A DNA stretch of 62,718 nt from Burkholderiaceae bacterium (lineage in GTDB: Bacteria; Pseudomonadota; Gammaproteobacteria; Burkholderiales; Burkholderiaceae_C): assembly GCA_004323695.1 (NCBI GenBank), contig SCRU01000019.1:1-62718 (forward strand). The letters are read 5' to 3'. Shown here in pieces: positions 61,777 through 62,718 of the stretch. Below the pieces are notes generated by a model, which did not search any database, was not told where the DNA came from, and saw nothing but the letters and a program-made list of their open reading frames with translations. Each line of letters starts with the position of its first letter. The first letter of the stretch is position 1. Position numbers and translations under genes: made by a program.

Positions 61777-61794
61777 GCGTCAGACTCCAATTAC
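61777..61794. repeat. Diverged inverted copy of the TA-flanking repeat
   Basis: Read on the minus strand, GTAATTGGAGTCTGACGC matches the 19-bp repeat at 57772 and 58381 over about 15 of 17 positions. It sits about 60 bp upstream of the RHH-RelE antitoxin start. Only one side of this module carries a recognisable copy. Confidence 0.6.
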
Positions 61795-61847
61795 ATCGCA
61801 CGGATCGCGTGTCGCAACCGTGAAGCCGGAGGGGCACCGGATCGCCC

Positions 61848-62718
61848 CTACTTGATGCAGACCGAGCGCACCTGTTTGAGATCGGTCAGGCCGAGCATGA
61901 TCTTTTCCATGCCGTCCATCTTCAGGGTGCGCATGCCGGCTTCGACGGCGGCGGCGAAGATTTCGGCCACGCGGGCGCGCTCCTGCACCAGCCGCTTCAA
62001 CGTGTCGTCGGCGACCAGCAGTTCGTGCAGGCCCACGCGGCCCTTGTAGCCGCTCTTGTTGCACTTGTCGCAGCCGACGGCACGGTAAAAGGTCAGCTTG
62101 CCGCCCTGGCCATATTCCTCGGTCCAGGTTTCCAGCAGTTTTTGCGCTTCGCCACCGGGATCCAGCTTCCAGGCCGCGGTATGGCGCAGTTCGTCAGAGT
62201 ATTCCTTGATGAAGTCCCTGATCTCCTGCGATGTGGGCTCATACGCCTGCTTGCAGTCGCACAGCTTGCGCGCGAGACGCTGCGCGAGGATGCCGAGCAG
62301 TGCGTCGGCAAAATTGAACGGGTCCATGCCCATGTCGAGCAGGCGCGTGATGGACTCGGGCGCCGAGTTGGTGTGCAGCGTGGAGAACACCAGATGCCCG
62401 GTGAGCGAGGCTTCCACGCCCATGGACACCGTCTCCTTGTCGCGCGACTCCCCGACCATGATGATGTCCGGGTCGGCGCGCAGGAAGGCGCGCATGACCA
62501 GCGCGAAGTCGATACCGGCCTTCTTGTTGATCTGCACCTGGCGCAGGCCCTTTTGCGTGATCTCGACCGGGTCCTCGGCGGTCCAGATCTTGGTCTCTGG
62601 CGTGTTCAGGTGCTTGAGGACGGAGTGCAGCGTGGTGGTCTTGCCCGAGCCGGTGGGGCCGCACACGTAGAACAGGCCGTAGGGTTTCTCGATGGTCTTG
62701 ATGAGGCGCGCCTTGTTG
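61848..62718 (-). CDS. GspE/PulE/PilB-type ATPase, partial (5' end outside window)
   Basis: The C-terminal part of a hexameric secretion/pilus assembly ATPase; the frame is open to the window edge, 289 full codons before the stop. Walker A is GPTGSGKTTT, the Asp box LNTPETKIWTAEDPVE, and Walker B/His-box DPDIIMVGESRDKETVSMGVEASLTGHLVFSTLHTNSAPE. A Cys pair in CDCKQ and CDKCNKSGYKGRVGLHELL suggests the zinc site of GspE/PilB. GESRD replaces the more usual GEIRD. It may power the pilus containing PilA, but PilB versus a general GspE homologue cannot be decided from this part. Confidence 0.92.
   Translation of the reverse strand, partial: NKARLIKTIEKPYGLFYVCGPTGSGKTTTLHSVLKHLNTPETKIWTAEDPVEITQKGLRQVQINKKAGIDFALVMRAFLRADPDIIMVGESRDKETVSMGVEASLTGHLVFSTLHTNSAPESITRLLDMGMDPFNFADALLGILAQRLARKLCDCKQAYEPTSQEIRDFIKEYSDELRHTAAWKLDPGGEAQKLLETWTEEYGQGGKLTFYRAVGCDKCNKSGYKGRVGLHELLVADDTLKRLVQERARVAEIFAAAVEAGMRTLKMDGMEKIMLGLTDLKQVRSVCIK

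Noticed and set aside
61830-61849. Hairpin AGGGGC / GCCCCT at the end of the GspE/PilB-type gene
   Set aside because: The stem is only 6 bp, overlaps the stop codon and lacks a T-run. Insufficient for a terminator call.

Overview
The window is GC-rich, densely packed bacterial chromosome. Its gene content and order (pgk, pyk, fba and purC together; dprA with smg; secDF-yajC; glnE after a YhdP-type gene; purB) point to a betaproteobacterium of the order Burkholderiales. Short AT-rich dispersed repeats inside and between genes look like those I remember from Comamonadaceae genomes. The assignment is by recall of families and gene order, not by a database search. There are no rRNA or tRNA genes, no CRISPR array and no intact insertion sequence.

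Layout. (1) 0.2-7.5 kb, minus strand: glycolysis/Calvin-type genes pgk, pyk and fba plus purC, interrupted between pgk and pyk by two envelope genes, a small outer-membrane beta-barrel and a lipoprotein made of Cys-containing beta-propeller repeats. (2) 7.6-18.5 kb: fmt, a BamE-like lipoprotein, def, a LysM protein, dprA, smg, a DUF1631 protein, secF-secD and yajC. (3) 18.7-22.9 kb: a fused indolepyruvate:ferredoxin oxidoreductase divergent from an Lrp/AsnC regulator. (4) 23.1-28.4 kb: a complete Csu-like (archaic) chaperone-usher pilus operon with two SCPU pilins, chaperone, usher and a two-domain SCPU tip protein. (5) 28.5-37.8 kb: mltA, a nitrilase-family amidase, a 1404-aa YhdP/AsmA-like protein and glnE, whose last part is deleted and out of frame. 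(6) 38.2-45.4 kb: an eight-gene plus-strand set (flavin amine oxidase, DUF1365, Cfa-like methyltransferase, chalcone-isomerase-like protein, GPH-type MFS carrier, DUF3833 lipoprotein, SDR, NTF2-like) whose composition matches the singlet-oxygen / furan-fatty-acid gene sets of other proteobacteria. (7) 45.4-53.7 kb: GST, purB, a YdeI-like protein, an orphan MNT nucleotidyltransferase, yaeQ, DUF2007 and DUF3717-DUF1289 proteins, a TerC/YjbE metal exporter behind a yybP-ykoY (Mn2+) riboswitch, a small holin-like membrane protein, an M48 protease with a TPR-like tail, and moaC. (8) 53.7-62.7 kb: a corridor where type IV pilin functions (two PglL-like O-oligosaccharyltransferases, galE, pilA with a sigma-54 promoter, and a GspE/PilB-type ATPase cut by the window edge) alternate with toxin-antitoxin modules (VapBC, RHH-PIN, YefM-YoeB, RHH-RelE) and the frameshifted remnant of a fifth antitoxin.

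Most notable: the YefM-YoeB cassette sits between two identical 19-bp direct repeats, the first overlapping the galE stop codon, and a diverged inverted copy lies beside the RHH-RelE pair. Three TA operators are perfect palindromes or correctly spaced repeats, so those modules look functional. The glnE 3' end appears to have suffered a small deletion. A 65-codon membrane-protein ORF shares its start codon region (CATG) with mltA on the opposite strand. The propeller/barrel pair and the two-ligase pilin region are the least explained coding content.
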